This document shows positions 1 through 6,922 of a stretch of 12,218 nt of DNA, in pieces; within the stretch, counting starts at the first letter, position 1; each line of letters opens with the position of its first letter. Under the pieces are notes generated by a model. The model worked only from the letters and a program-made list of their open reading frames with translations. It had not been told where the DNA came from and did no database searches. Origin of the DNA: Syntrophales bacterium. GTDB taxonomy: Bacteria; Desulfobacterota; Syntrophia; Syntrophales; UBA2210. The stretch is taken from NCBI GenBank assembly GCA_030655735.1, contig JAUSPK010000064.1:1-12218 (forward strand), in the 5' to 3' direction. The translations under genes were made by a program, and so were the position numbers.

Positions 1-181
1 CCGCTGTAACGTCTGCCTTGATTTTGCCGTGAACGGAATCATACTTCAGTAGGTGCGCAAGGGTTCCCGTGTCCGCCCTCGTGTTGACCGCGACGATCTC
101 GATGTCGTCTCTTTCCAGGCAGGCCCTGACGAGAAATCTGCCGATTCTTCCAAAACCATTGATAGCTACTTTAACAGACAT
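1..181 (-). CDS. gap: Glyceraldehyde-3-phosphate dehydrogenase, N-terminal part (cut by window edge)
   Basis: Only the first 60 residues are visible; the gene continues beyond the left edge. The start MSVKVAINGFGRIGRFLVRA carries the Rossmann motif INGFGRIGR (residues 7-15), and the segment AHLLKYDSVHG further on is typical of type I GAPDH. The enzyme interconverts glyceraldehyde-3-phosphate and 1,3-bisphosphoglycerate in cytosolic glycolysis or gluconeogenesis. The ATG at 181-179 is preceded by a clear GGAGG Shine-Dalgarno (complement of 188-192) at 6-nt spacing, so the start is well supported. The gene lies 32 nt downstream of the response regulator on the same strand, so read-through is possible. 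Oddity: the position after the second beta strand that is usually Asp (VND) is Thr here (VNT, residue 34), at a site that influences NAD versus NADP preference. Family assignment is very secure; cofactor preference is inference. Confidence 0.95.
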   Translation of the reverse strand, partial: MSVKVAINGFGRIGRFLVRACLERDDIEIVAVNTRADTGTLAHLLKYDSVHGKIKADVTA

Positions 182-213
182 AATAAACCTCCAGATTTTA
201 CGTGATCTTTTTC

Positions 214-1602
214 TTATTTTCTCAGACCATACTTGATCATCTTCAATTGCAACCCCTTACGGCTGATTCCCAGGCGGTCGGCCGCCCGTGTTACGTTTTT
301 GCCGCACTGTTCGAGAACCCTCCGAATGATATGACTCTCCACCGCCTCGGCCTGACCCTTGACGATCTCCTTGAACGACCCCTGCTCCGCCTCCGGCGAA
401 ATCACCTCTTCCGATGGCTGATTGAGGATATCAGCTGGGAGTTTATCGTAGCGTATGGTTTCGTCGTTTGCCAGGAGTATGAGCCGCTCCAGGAGGTTCT
501 CCATCTCCCTGATATTCCCGGGCCAGTTGTACTCGCGGAAAAACTGCTCCACCTCGGGCTCGAGCCGCCGTACGCGCCGGCCCAGTTTCCTGTTGAATTT
601 ATCGATGAAGTGTTCAACGAGGAGCGGAATATCATTTTTCCTCTCCCTTAGCGACGGGAGCATGATCGGCAGGACATTGATCCTGTAGTAGAGGTCCTCT
701 CTGAATCGCTTGTTCTGCACATCCTGGAGGAGGTCCCTGTTAGTCGCCACCACCAGTCGGACATCGACCTTGATGGTCTGCACGCCGCCCACCCGTTCAA
801 ATTCCCGGTCCTGAATCGTCCTGAGCAGTTTGGCCTGCATGTCCTTCGGCAGATCACCAATCTCATCGAGAAACAGAGTCCCTTTGTGGGCCTGCTCGAA
901 CCTGCCGAGCTTCCTGTTGACAGCGCCGGTGAAGGCCCCCTTCTCGTATCCGAACAGCTCACTCTCCATCAGATTCTTGGGGATGGCCGCGCAGTTGATC
1001 TTGATGAAGGGATTCTCCCTGCGCGCGCTGTTTTCATGGATCGCCCGGGCGATGAGCTCCTTTCCCGTTCCTGTCTCTCCGGTGATAAAGATGGTTGTGG
1101 GGGTCGGCGCTACCGTTTTGATGATGTCGTATATCTCCAGCATGGGCTTGCTGGTCCCTATGAGGGCGTAGTGGCCATCTTCCCCGGAATCGAAAACCAC
1201 GTCACGATCGCTCAGCGACTTTGTCTTCACCGCCTTGCTGATGACGTTTTTCAGGTCTTCCTGGTCGAAGGGTTTGGTAATGTAATCAAATGCCCCCTTC
1301 GTTACGGCCTCGACGGCGTTGGATATGGTACCGTGAGCGGTAATGATGATCACCGGCAGTGACGGATATTTTTCTATAACCCGTCGTAAAAGGCCGATAC
1401 CGCCGAGCCGCGGCATCTTCAGGTCGGTTACGACAACGGAGATATCCTGTTTCTTGATGAGATCGAGGGCCTCGAACCCGTCGGCGGCGGCCGCAACCCG
1501 GTATCCCTCCTTTTTCAGCATGGCGGACAGGACAAGCCGCATGCTCTTTTCATCGTCAACGACCAATATGGTCTTCTTCTCTAGTGATTTCGCGCTGCTC
1601 AC
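214..1602 (-). CDS. Sigma-54-dependent response regulator, NtrC family
   Basis: A 462-residue activator with the complete NtrC layout. The N-terminal receiver (about 10-125) has acidic pocket D16/D17, phospho-acceptor D60 in VVTDLKMP, T88 and K110. The AAA+ domain (about 147-375) has Walker A GETGTGKE (175-182), the sigma-54-contacting GAFTGA loop (222-227), Walker B LFLDEIG (243-249) and WPGNIRE (360-366). The C-terminal Fis-type helix-turn-helix spans about 435-460. When phosphorylated, such proteins bind upstream enhancers and use ATP hydrolysis to open sigma-54 RNA polymerase promoters. The start is GTG at 1602-1600, with GAGG about 7 nt upstream; a nearby ATG is out of frame. The histidine kinase gene lies 153 nt upstream on the same strand and is the obvious partner. 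A sigma-54-like promoter lies in front of the divergent lipid operon at 3568-3583, making that operon the likely target (inference). All key residues are intact. Confidence 0.97.
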   Translation of the reverse strand: MSSAKSLEKKTILVVDDEKSMRLVLSAMLKKEGYRVAAAADGFEALDLIKKQDISVVVTDLKMPRLGGIGLLRRVIEKYPSLPVIIITAHGTISNAVEAVTKGAFDYITKPFDQEDLKNVISKAVKTKSLSDRDVVFDSGEDGHYALIGTSKPMLEIYDIIKTVAPTPTTIFITGETGTGKELIARAIHENSARRENPFIKINCAAIPKNLMESELFGYEKGAFTGAVNRKLGRFEQAHKGTLFLDEIGDLPKDMQAKLLRTIQDREFERVGGVQTIKVDVRLVVATNRDLLQDVQNKRFREDLYYRINVLPIMLPSLRERKNDIPLLVEHFIDKFNRKLGRRVRRLEPEVEQFFREYNWPGNIREMENLLERLILLANDETIRYDKLPADILNQPSEEVISPEAEQGSFKEIVKGQAEAVESHIIRRVLEQCGKNVTRAADRLGISRKGLQLKMIKYGLRK

Positions 1603-1646
1603 GTGTGCCTCATGCCACCGGTTTTTCGATTCTCTATTCTTCGCCC

Positions 1647-1675
1647 TATCTATTACAGGATAGAGACCCTGTCAA
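1647..1675 (-). promoter_or_regulatory. Possible sigma-70 promoter for the response regulator
   Basis: Read on the minus strand, a perfect TTGACA (complement of 1670-1675) is followed after 17 nt by TAGATA (complement of 1647-1652). The -35 box is perfect, but the -10 box matches TATAAT at only three of six positions. It lies in the 153-nt gap between the kinase stop and the regulator GTG, so it could give the regulator transcription independent of the kinase. An ACAGG-N8-CCTGT inverted repeat (1655-1672) overlaps the -35 to -10 interval and could be an operator. Position and boxes are seen in the sequence; function is inference. Confidence 0.35.
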
Positions 1676-1755
1676 GCTTCCGGGTATCTCTTTCCCGCAC
1701 AAGGAGGTATCATTTTCCCTTCCGGACGACCCTGCTGACTGAAACGCAGGTTCGG

Positions 1756-3285
1756 TCATAACCCGTCCACCGGTATCCGTATATGAAAGACAGATCCGTG
1801 GCCCGGGGAGGACGTTGCGTCAATAGTACCTCCGTGGGCCTTGACAATCTGTTGAGAGATGGCAAGACCGATCCCTGTTCCCTTGCCTTTGGTCGTATAA
1901 AAGGGCTTGAAGATGCGTTTTATCGCCTTCTTTTCAATCCCCTCTCCCGTATCCTCAACGGCTATTTCGATACGGGGGCTGTCCTCGGCATCAATAACCC
2001 TCGCCGAAAGTGTCAGGGTGCCCCCCTGGGGCATCGCCTCCACGGCATTGAGGGCTATGTTCAAGACCGCCTGAACCATCTGCTCTCCGTCAACCCAGAC
2101 CGGGGGCAGGTCCCGCGGAATGTCCTGTCTGACGGCTATCCCTTCGGGGAGGTGTTGTGACGTGATCAGGGCGATGATCCTCTCCAGGATATCGGCGATA
2201 CTCCGGGTATCCGGGTCGATGGTGCCGGGTTTCGCGTAGTTAAGAAAGCGCGATACCACATTGTTCAGTCTGTCGATTTCGCTGGTAATAACATCGAAGA
2301 GCTCCCGGTTTTCCGCAGATTCGCTGTCGGATTTCAGGTACTGGGCGGCTCCCTTTATCGACCCGAGGGGATTGCGAATCTCGTGCGCGAGGGTGCTCGC
2401 CATCTCCTCCAGGAGAAGGGCCTTTTCCCTCTCTACCTCCTCATCGATCGTATAGAGCGAGTTGAGGGACCCCTTTCCCTCGGGGAAGAGGTACAGCCCC
2501 GCCTTCTTGAGAATCAGCTTCACGGGGTCTATGAAGATGACGATAATGAAGGCCGTCATGAATATCAGGTTGAAGGGGGGGGTCTCTTTCCCGTTGCCGA
2601 AGATCGCGAGGACGACGTAGAACGTGATGGTTACAAAGACGATCAGGAGAAAGACGATCGCTGCCCGCACCATGATTTCGTACAGTTCGGGGAGACGGGG
2701 GTAAACAATGATGGTCAGTATGAAGTAGATGAAGATTGCCAGGACGATATCGGACAGCAGGGGAACCCCGGGATGGTACAGGTGCACTATGTTTGTCAGG
2801 CTCAGGAGGGCCGTGACGGTACATGCGGCGGCCACATAGGTAAACCTCTTCCGCTCTATGCCGTCGGCTGCATGGCGTATCGCATGAAAGAGCATCACAA
2901 GGCAATACACCAGGGCGGCGCCTATATAGAGATACAGAATGCCGGCCCCGTAGCGCCAGTGAAAGAGGAACGGGAAATATGCGGCAGCGATGAGCAGACT
3001 TCCGAGACCCGCGTAGACTGACGGACGGTTCGAAGGTCTTTGATGGCTTTCGAGGAAGATTCGACTGAAGGCGATCAGCAGCGGAGGTATCAACAGGAGA
3101 CCCAGCGCGTGAAAGGTCTTCCAAAAATCATTGGGGAAGATCTCTCCGAAGAAGGCCCCCGTTTTTTCAAGAAAGAGCCCGAGGCACAGGGCGGCGAAGG
3201 TGATGTGAAGCGGCCGTTTATTCTTTTTTATGAGCAGTGAGGCCGCAACCGTCAGGCTGATCGCCGCCAGGGCAAACGTTTCCAT
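1756..3285 (-). CDS. Multi-span membrane sensor histidine kinase
   Basis: A 509-residue kinase. The first roughly 255 residues are almost entirely hydrophobic helices (about eight or nine segments, e.g. 3-20, 58-76, 114-134, 176-195, 206-229, 238-253), reminiscent of 7TM-type kinase input domains. No PAS or GAF domain and no large extracytoplasmic loop is visible. The cytoplasmic half has the HisKA dimerisation helix with phospho-acceptor H301 in LAHEIRNPLGS. The HATPase domain follows, with N box NIALNAVEAM (409-418), G1 DTGEGI (445-450), FKPFYTTK (459-466) and G2 GKGTGIGLAI (467-476). It should autophosphorylate and pass phosphate to the NtrC-type regulator encoded directly downstream. The ATG at 3285-3283 has no strong Shine-Dalgarno, and no better upstream start exists before an in-frame stop. 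It is transcribed divergently from the lipid operon. The signal sensed is unknown; a membrane-derived cue is a guess from the topology. Confidence 0.95.
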   Translation of the reverse strand: METFALAAISLTVAASLLIKKNKRPLHITFAALCLGLFLEKTGAFFGEIFPNDFWKTFHALGLLLIPPLLIAFSRIFLESHQRPSNRPSVYAGLGSLLIAAAYFPFLFHWRYGAGILYLYIGAALVYCLVMLFHAIRHAADGIERKRFTYVAAACTVTALLSLTNIVHLYHPGVPLLSDIVLAIFIYFILTIIVYPRLPELYEIMVRAAIVFLLIVFVTITFYVVLAIFGNGKETPPFNLIFMTAFIIVIFIDPVKLILKKAGLYLFPEGKGSLNSLYTIDEEVEREKALLLEEMASTLAHEIRNPLGSIKGAAQYLKSDSESAENRELFDVITSEIDRLNNVVSRFLNYAKPGTIDPDTRSIADILERIIALITSQHLPEGIAVRQDIPRDLPPVWVDGEQMVQAVLNIALNAVEAMPQGGTLTLSARVIDAEDSPRIEIAVEDTGEGIEKKAIKRIFKPFYTTKGKGTGIGLAISQQIVKAHGGTIDATSSPGHGSVFHIRIPVDGL

Positions 3286-3567
3286 GTGGGAAATGCTATC
3301 ATATACACATCGGCATTACAAGATCGACAGAGGGTATGTATCGGCAATCCCTCTGTTGTTGACGCCTTGCCCCGGCCGGAGCCACCTGCTCGAAACACAA
3401 GGGCTTCGCCCTCTGCAACTGTGTAATCCTTTACTGACTGCGAAACATTTTACGCACCAAAAACCTCCAGTGCATACCAACAGCAAGGCAGCGTTATGAC
3501 CGGTATGGCCATATAGTGTTCGGCATTTCAGGCTGTTGTCCTGAATCACGTCAGCCAGCGATGAATA
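3286..3567. other. Non-coding divergent intergenic region
   Basis: About 280 nt between the kinase start and the sigma-54-like promoter. Short open frames here lack ribosome sites and recognisable domains. Visible structure consists of a palindrome TATGGCCATA at 3504-3513, an inverted repeat TTCAGG-N7-CCTGAA at 3527-3545, and a small AGGGC/GCCCT hairpin at 3400-3412 without a T-tract. The region is the natural place for enhancer sites of the NtrC-type regulator and for the kinase promoter, but I could not define a convincing sigma-70 promoter for the kinase. Confidence 0.6.
3527..3545. repeat. Inverted repeat, possible regulator-binding site
   Basis: A perfect 6-bp inverted repeat TTCAGG-N7-CCTGAA, centred near 3536. 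That is roughly 58 nt before the transcription start expected from the sigma-54 promoter. The core CAGG/CCTG half-sites resemble the ACAGG-N8-CCTGT repeat before the regulator gene (1655-1672), with spacing differing by one. It could be an operator or enhancer; an arm of 6 bp may also arise by chance. Confidence 0.3.
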
Positions 3568-3583
3568 TGGCATGCAATGTGCG
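3568..3583 (+). promoter_or_regulatory. Putative sigma-54 (-24/-12) promoter of the lipid operon
   Basis: The sequence TGGCATGCAATGTGCG has the -24 element TGGCA-G and a -12 element ending TGC. The invariant GG (3569-3570) and GC (3581-3582) are separated by exactly 10 nt. Against the known consensus TGGCACG-N4-TTGCW it matches six of seven and three of five positions. Transcription would start near 3594, giving a leader of about 35 nt that contains the AGGAAGG-type ribosome site and the GTG start of the fabD-like gene at 3629. It lies divergent from a kinase/NtrC-regulator pair whose GAFTGA motif is made for such promoters. Not experimentally known; the match is by eye. Confidence 0.65.
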
Positions 3584-3608
3584 TAGTTGTGGGGGATGGA
3601 TCAAATTC

Positions 3609-3618
3609 GAGGAAGGGG
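3609..3618 (+). promoter_or_regulatory. Ribosome binding site that decides the fabD start
   Basis: GAGGAAGGGG lies 10 nt before GTG 3629. Earlier in-frame starts at 3587 (TTG) and 3596 (ATG) have no properly spaced Shine-Dalgarno. They fall upstream of, or at, the transcription start expected from the sigma-54-like promoter. Confidence 0.6.
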
Positions 3619-3628
3619 TGCAGAGTCG

Positions 3629-4597
3629 GTGATAGGTGATCTAAGCGTAGCGGTTGTTTTTCCAGGCCAGGGCTCTCAACGCCCCGGCATGGGAAAAGAT
3701 TTTTATGACACGATCCCGGTAAGCAGGGACACCTATCATGATGCCTCGGAGACCCTGGGATGGGATGTGGCCGCCATGTGTTTTGGGGAGGACGAGAGAC
3801 TGAACCTGACCGAATATGCCCAGCCCTGCATACTGGCGACGGAGATTGCCATGTTTCGCGGGATCCAGCTTTTGTATGGCTTCGACCCTGAGTATTTCGG
3901 AGGTCACAGTCTGGGCGAATATACGGCCCTGATCGCCGCGGGGGTTCTGCCCTTTTCTGATGCCCTGAGGATCGTTCAGACACGGGGCCGCCTCATGCAG
4001 GAGGCAACGCCCGTGGGGATGGGCGGGATGGCAGCCGTTATAGCAGAGGGCCTGGACGTGCAAAGAGTCCTGCGGGCGCTGGAGGGCCTGCCGGTTGATC
4101 TGGCGAATGACAATTCCTCCGATCAGGTTGTCATAAGCGGTGAGTCGAGCGCGATACCCGAAGCGGAAAAGAGGCTCAGGGCGTCTATCGGCGATAATCC
4201 CTCTTTTCGTTTCATACCCCTGAATGTCAGCGCCCCCTTCCACAGCCGTTTTATGGGGACCATAGGAGGGAGCTTCGGTGGGGTATTGCGTGAGATCGAA
4301 ACAAAATTAGAGCCCGGCAATGCGGAAAAGGTAACTTCAAATTTCACCGGTCTTTTCCACTTGAACAACAGTAGCGAAATTGTCGACAGAATGGTCTCCC
4401 AGCTCAGCAATACGGTGCAGTGGAGGAAGAACATGGAGAGCCTTGCCGCTGTGGCGGATTCCACCTTTGAGGTAGGCCCCGGCCGCCCCCTCAGAGGGTT
4501 TTTCAAGACCATGAATCTGGAATGCCAGTCCATCACGACACTCTCCGGGGCGCAGAGAATATTTGAAAAGGCCGGGGTACCACAGAGACATTTGTGA
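3629..4597 (+). CDS. fabD: Malonyl-CoA:ACP transacylase (FabD)
   Basis: The chosen GTG start gives 322 residues (E. coli FabD has 309). The protein begins with VAVVFPGQGSQRPGMG, the FabD signature. It carries the nucleophile S94 in GHSLGEYTAL, the carboxylate-binding Arg in QTRGRLMQEA (R119), the catalytic H205 in NVSAPFHSRFM and the conserved Gln in NTVQWRKNME. It should move the malonyl group from CoA to the ACP phosphopantetheine, supplying extender units in the cytosol. It is the first gene of the plus-strand operon and its substrate ACP is probably the one encoded at 10055. ATG 3596 would add 11 residues without homology-like character; the good ribosome site and sigma-54 promoter placement favour 3629. 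A paralogue of a housekeeping FabD elsewhere in the genome is likely, but that is not visible here. A relaxed acyl specificity cannot be excluded. Confidence 0.93.
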   Translation: MIGDLSVAVVFPGQGSQRPGMGKDFYDTIPVSRDTYHDASETLGWDVAAMCFGEDERLNLTEYAQPCILATEIAMFRGIQLLYGFDPEYFGGHSLGEYTALIAAGVLPFSDALRIVQTRGRLMQEATPVGMGGMAAVIAEGLDVQRVLRALEGLPVDLANDNSSDQVVISGESSAIPEAEKRLRASIGDNPSFRFIPLNVSAPFHSRFMGTIGGSFGGVLREIETKLEPGNAEKVTSNFTGLFHLNNSSEIVDRMVSQLSNTVQWRKNMESLAAVADSTFEVGPGRPLRGFFKTMNLECQSITTLSGAQRIFEKAGVPQRHL

Positions 4598-4633
4598 GAC
4601 TCGGCAGGCGATCACCGGCTACCGCTGACCCCT

Positions 4634-4667
4634 TGACCGTTCTCGTCAGAGAGCGGGTGAACGGTCA
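4634..4667. repeat. Perfect 9-bp inverted repeat between fabD and the acyl-CoA dehydrogenase gene
   Basis: TGACCGTTC (4634-4642) and GAACGGTCA (4659-4667) are perfect complements separated by 16 nt, in the 108-nt gap after the fabD-like gene. No T-tract follows on either strand, so it does not look like an intrinsic terminator. It could be a repressor operator giving the downstream genes their own control, or an mRNA hairpin that sets relative expression. The next gene's ribosome site AGGAG is at 4689-4693. Confidence 0.55.
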
Positions 4668-4705
4668 CTGAGCCCCCCTAAATCTTTCAGGAGAACAGGC
4701 GCAAC

Positions 4706-5905
4706 ATGGATTTCAATCTTACCGATGACCAGCAGATGTATGTGGAAACAGTTCGGAAATTTGTCAGGAACGAGATAACGCCTGACGTTATGGAGCGGGA
4801 ACGGGCGCATGCCTTTCCCCTCGACATAATTAAAAAGGCGTGGGAGATCGGGCTTATGAACCTCTCCATCCCCGAATCGGTGAAGGGATTCGAGGTGGAT
4901 ATTATTTCGTCGGCATTGATTGTCAGGGAGCTGTCCTATGGCGATACCGGCATTTCCACATCGGCGATGTGCAATGATCTGGCAAATGTCGTGATTGCGC
5001 AGCATGGAACGGAAGAACAGAAACAGACCTTTCTCAAACCCTTTGTCGAGGCCACCGTCATTTCGGCCTTCTGTCTGACCGAGCCCGGCGCGGGTTCCGA
5101 TAATTCCGCGATGACGACGTTCATCAGAAAGGGAGAAGACGGACGGTACGTCCTCAACGGGGAGAAGTGTTTTATCACCAATGCCTCGTATGCGTCACAG
5201 TTTACCGTCTTCTGCAAGGCGGGAAGCCCCGGCGGTCTTATGATTGCCTGTGTCATTATCCCGTACAGTGCCGTCTGTGATGCGGATATCGTAACCCAGC
5301 CCTCCGGGGGCAGGGAGATCACCCTGCGAGGCGGTGGGAAGATTACAACGGGAAAACCTGAGGACAAGCTCGGGCAGCGCCTGTCAAATACGGCGACGGT
5401 AACCTTCGAAGATGTTGTTCTTGAGGATAATCAGATCATCGGGAACCGAAGGCTCGGGTTCAGATATGCCGTCGACGTCCTCGATTATGCGAGACCCATG
5501 GTGGCGGCGATCGGCGTCGGCCTCGCGAAGAGGGCCCTCGATGTCACGCTGGAATACACGAAGGAACGCAAGCAGTTCGGCCAGAGGATATGCGACCTCC
5601 CGGTGGCGCGCGATACGCTGGTGGAGATGTGGAAGCGGGTCGAGCTGGCGGATCTGGCCCTGATGAAGGCGGCGGTCAAGGTCCAAAAGCAGGCCGATGA
5701 CAGAGGCATATACGCCTCCCTGGCGAAAAATGTTGCGGCCGAGGCGGCCCTCTTCTGTACCAAGGAGGGGCTCCATCTGCACGGCGGGTATGGCTTCATG
5801 TCGGAGTATGAGATCTCGAAGCTGGCGCGGGATGCCCATATCATCGACATATATGAAGGGACCAGAGAGGTCCAGAATATGATCATAGGACGGGAGCTCG
5901 TATAG
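4706..5905 (+). CDS. Acyl-CoA dehydrogenase family flavoprotein
   Basis: A 399-residue protein of the length and layout of short/medium-chain acyl-CoA dehydrogenases. Recognisable blocks are CLTEPGAGSD (123-132), KCFITNA (154-160), LGQRLSNTATVTFEDV (222-236), the FAD-binding RKQFGQ (288-293), LHGGYGF (358-364) and IYEGTREVQNMIIGREL near the C-terminus. E384 in that last block sits where the catalytic base of MCAD lies. The family normally oxidises acyl-CoA to trans-2-enoyl-CoA with FAD, passing electrons to electron-transfer flavoprotein; none is encoded here. Within a synthesis operon that lacks an enoyl reductase, it may work on ACP-bound chains, either reducing enoyl groups or inserting a double bond (inference). 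A short extra segment (about 196-215) is inserted before the LGQR block. The ATG is preceded by AGGAG at 4689-4693, and the next gene starts 3 nt after the stop. Confidence 0.95.
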   Translation: MDFNLTDDQQMYVETVRKFVRNEITPDVMERERAHAFPLDIIKKAWEIGLMNLSIPESVKGFEVDIISSALIVRELSYGDTGISTSAMCNDLANVVIAQHGTEEQKQTFLKPFVEATVISAFCLTEPGAGSDNSAMTTFIRKGEDGRYVLNGEKCFITNASYASQFTVFCKAGSPGGLMIACVIIPYSAVCDADIVTQPSGGREITLRGGGKITTGKPEDKLGQRLSNTATVTFEDVVLEDNQIIGNRRLGFRYAVDVLDYARPMVAAIGVGLAKRALDVTLEYTKERKQFGQRICDLPVARDTLVEMWKRVELADLALMKAAVKVQKQADDRGIYASLAKNVAAEAALFCTKEGLHLHGGYGFMSEYEISKLARDAHIIDIYEGTREVQNMIIGRELV

Positions 5906-5908
5906 GAT

Positions 5909-6895
5909 ATGTTGTATCTTCATGGGTTAGGCCATTTTCATCCGGAAAATGTAATTACGAACCGGTTCCTGGAAGAGCTGGACATCGGGTGCAGCGAGGA
6001 GTGGATCCTGGAGCGGGTCGGTATACTGACCCGTCGGACAGCCCTCCCTCTGGATTATATAAAGGAGACGAAGAATCGGGATCTGCGGGCCGCTATGGAG
6101 GTCTGCCTGTATACGAATGCCCAGACGGGGGGGCGCGCGGCGCGCCTGGCCCTGGAGAGGGCGGGCCTGCAGCCCGGCGATATCGGGATGGTGATCTCCG
6201 GAAGCTCCGCACCCGATCACGTCACACCGGCCGAGGCGGCAACGGTAGCGGCGGATATCGGAATCGACGTCCCCTGCTTCGATCTGAACTCGGCGTGTTC
6301 CACCTTCGGGATGCAGATGAAGTTCCTCTCCGACATGAAACCGGAGGCGCTTCCCCCCTATGTCCTGGTCGTCAACCCGGAGAACGACACCCGTGTTATA
6401 GATTATTCCGACCGGAGCGCGGCGCCCCTGTTCGGGGACGGGACCAGCGCCGCCGTTGTTTCCGCGTCCGTCCCCTCGAAGATGCTATTTGAGGCCTTCT
6501 TCTGTGATTCAAATCCCCTGTCATGGGACAAGGTCCGTGTCCCCCGCGTGGGACACTTTGCTCAGGAAGGGAGCGCTGTCCAGGGCTTTGCGATACGCAA
6601 GACGACGCAGCTGCTCAGGGAATTGCAGGAGCTGTACCCTTCGGGATATGACAGATTCAAGTTTGTCGGACACCAGGCGAACTTCGGCATGCTCAGGACC
6701 GTGTGTGAACGGTGCGAGATATCCGAGGAAGATCACTGGTACAATATTGTCGATTACGGCAACGCCGGATGCTCCGGGGCACCGTGTACCCTCAGCCAGC
6801 ACTGGGAGGACCTGCGCGCCGGAGATCACATTGCAGTGGCCCTTGTGGGCGCTGGGCTCACCTGGGTCCGGACGATGCTGAAAATAACAGAATAG
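5909..6895 (+). CDS. 3-oxoacyl-ACP synthase III-like protein (KAS III, FabH family)
   Basis: A 328-residue thiolase-fold condensing enzyme, close to FabH in length (317 in E. coli). The Cys-His-Asn triad is complete: C130 in FDLNSACSTFG, H255 in FVGHQANFGM and N285 in DYGNAGCSGAP. The PLFGDGTSAAVVS segment (173-185) matches the conserved GDGAGA region. Such enzymes make the first carbon-carbon bond by joining an acyl-CoA primer with malonyl-ACP. The cysteine context ACST differs from the usual ACAGF of housekeeping FabH, which suggests a specialised primer or acceptor. The ATG is 3 nt after the acyl-CoA dehydrogenase stop with a short AGG upstream, so translation is probably coupled. It could alternatively be a KAS III-like acyl-transfer enzyme; family membership is certain, substrate is not. 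Confidence 0.92.
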   Translation: MLYLHGLGHFHPENVITNRFLEELDIGCSEEWILERVGILTRRTALPLDYIKETKNRDLRAAMEVCLYTNAQTGGRAARLALERAGLQPGDIGMVISGSSAPDHVTPAEAATVAADIGIDVPCFDLNSACSTFGMQMKFLSDMKPEALPPYVLVVNPENDTRVIDYSDRSAAPLFGDGTSAAVVSASVPSKMLFEAFFCDSNPLSWDKVRVPRVGHFAQEGSAVQGFAIRKTTQLLRELQELYPSGYDRFKFVGHQANFGMLRTVCERCEISEEDHWYNIVDYGNAGCSGAPCTLSQHWEDLRAGDHIAVALVGAGLTWVRTMLKITE

Positions 6896-6913
6896 GACAG
6901 GCGAACTGACAGT

Positions 6914-6917
6914 GAGG
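6914..6917 (+). promoter_or_regulatory. Ribosome binding site for the fabA-like gene
   Basis: GAGG lies 5 nt before GTG 6923. The next in-frame start, ATG 6941, has only CTCTGAATTT upstream and no Shine-Dalgarno, so the GTG is preferred. Confidence 0.55.
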
Positions 6918-6922
6918 AATCT

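Noticed and set aside
1731..1750. CCTGC-N10-GCAGG repeat after the kinase stop as a terminator
   Set aside because: Stem of only 5 bp and no following T-tract on the minus strand; also the regulator is probably co-transcribed.
2383..3124. Long open frames on both strands overlapping the kinase gene (plus 2383-3021, minus 2441-3124)
   Set aside because: They are composition-driven shadows of the kinase coding frame; their translations have no membrane or catalytic pattern.
3400..3412. AGGGC-TTC-GCCCT hairpin as a terminator
   Set aside because: Only a 5-bp stem with no T-tract on either strand and no gene ending nearby.
3440..3500. Possible integron attC or insertion-sequence remnant upstream of the operon
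   Set aside because: A GCGTTATGAC string looked suggestive, but there are no paired core sites, terminal repeats or transposase remnants.
3316..3573. 85-residue open frame on the minus strand in the divergent intergenic region
   Set aside because: No ribosome site, no recognisable domain, odd composition, and it overlaps the promoter region; most likely chance.
3587..3628. Longer fabD start at TTG 3587 or ATG 3596
   Set aside because: No spaced Shine-Dalgarno; these starts fall before or at the transcription start expected from the sigma-54 promoter; GTG 3629 with GAGGAAGGGG fits better.
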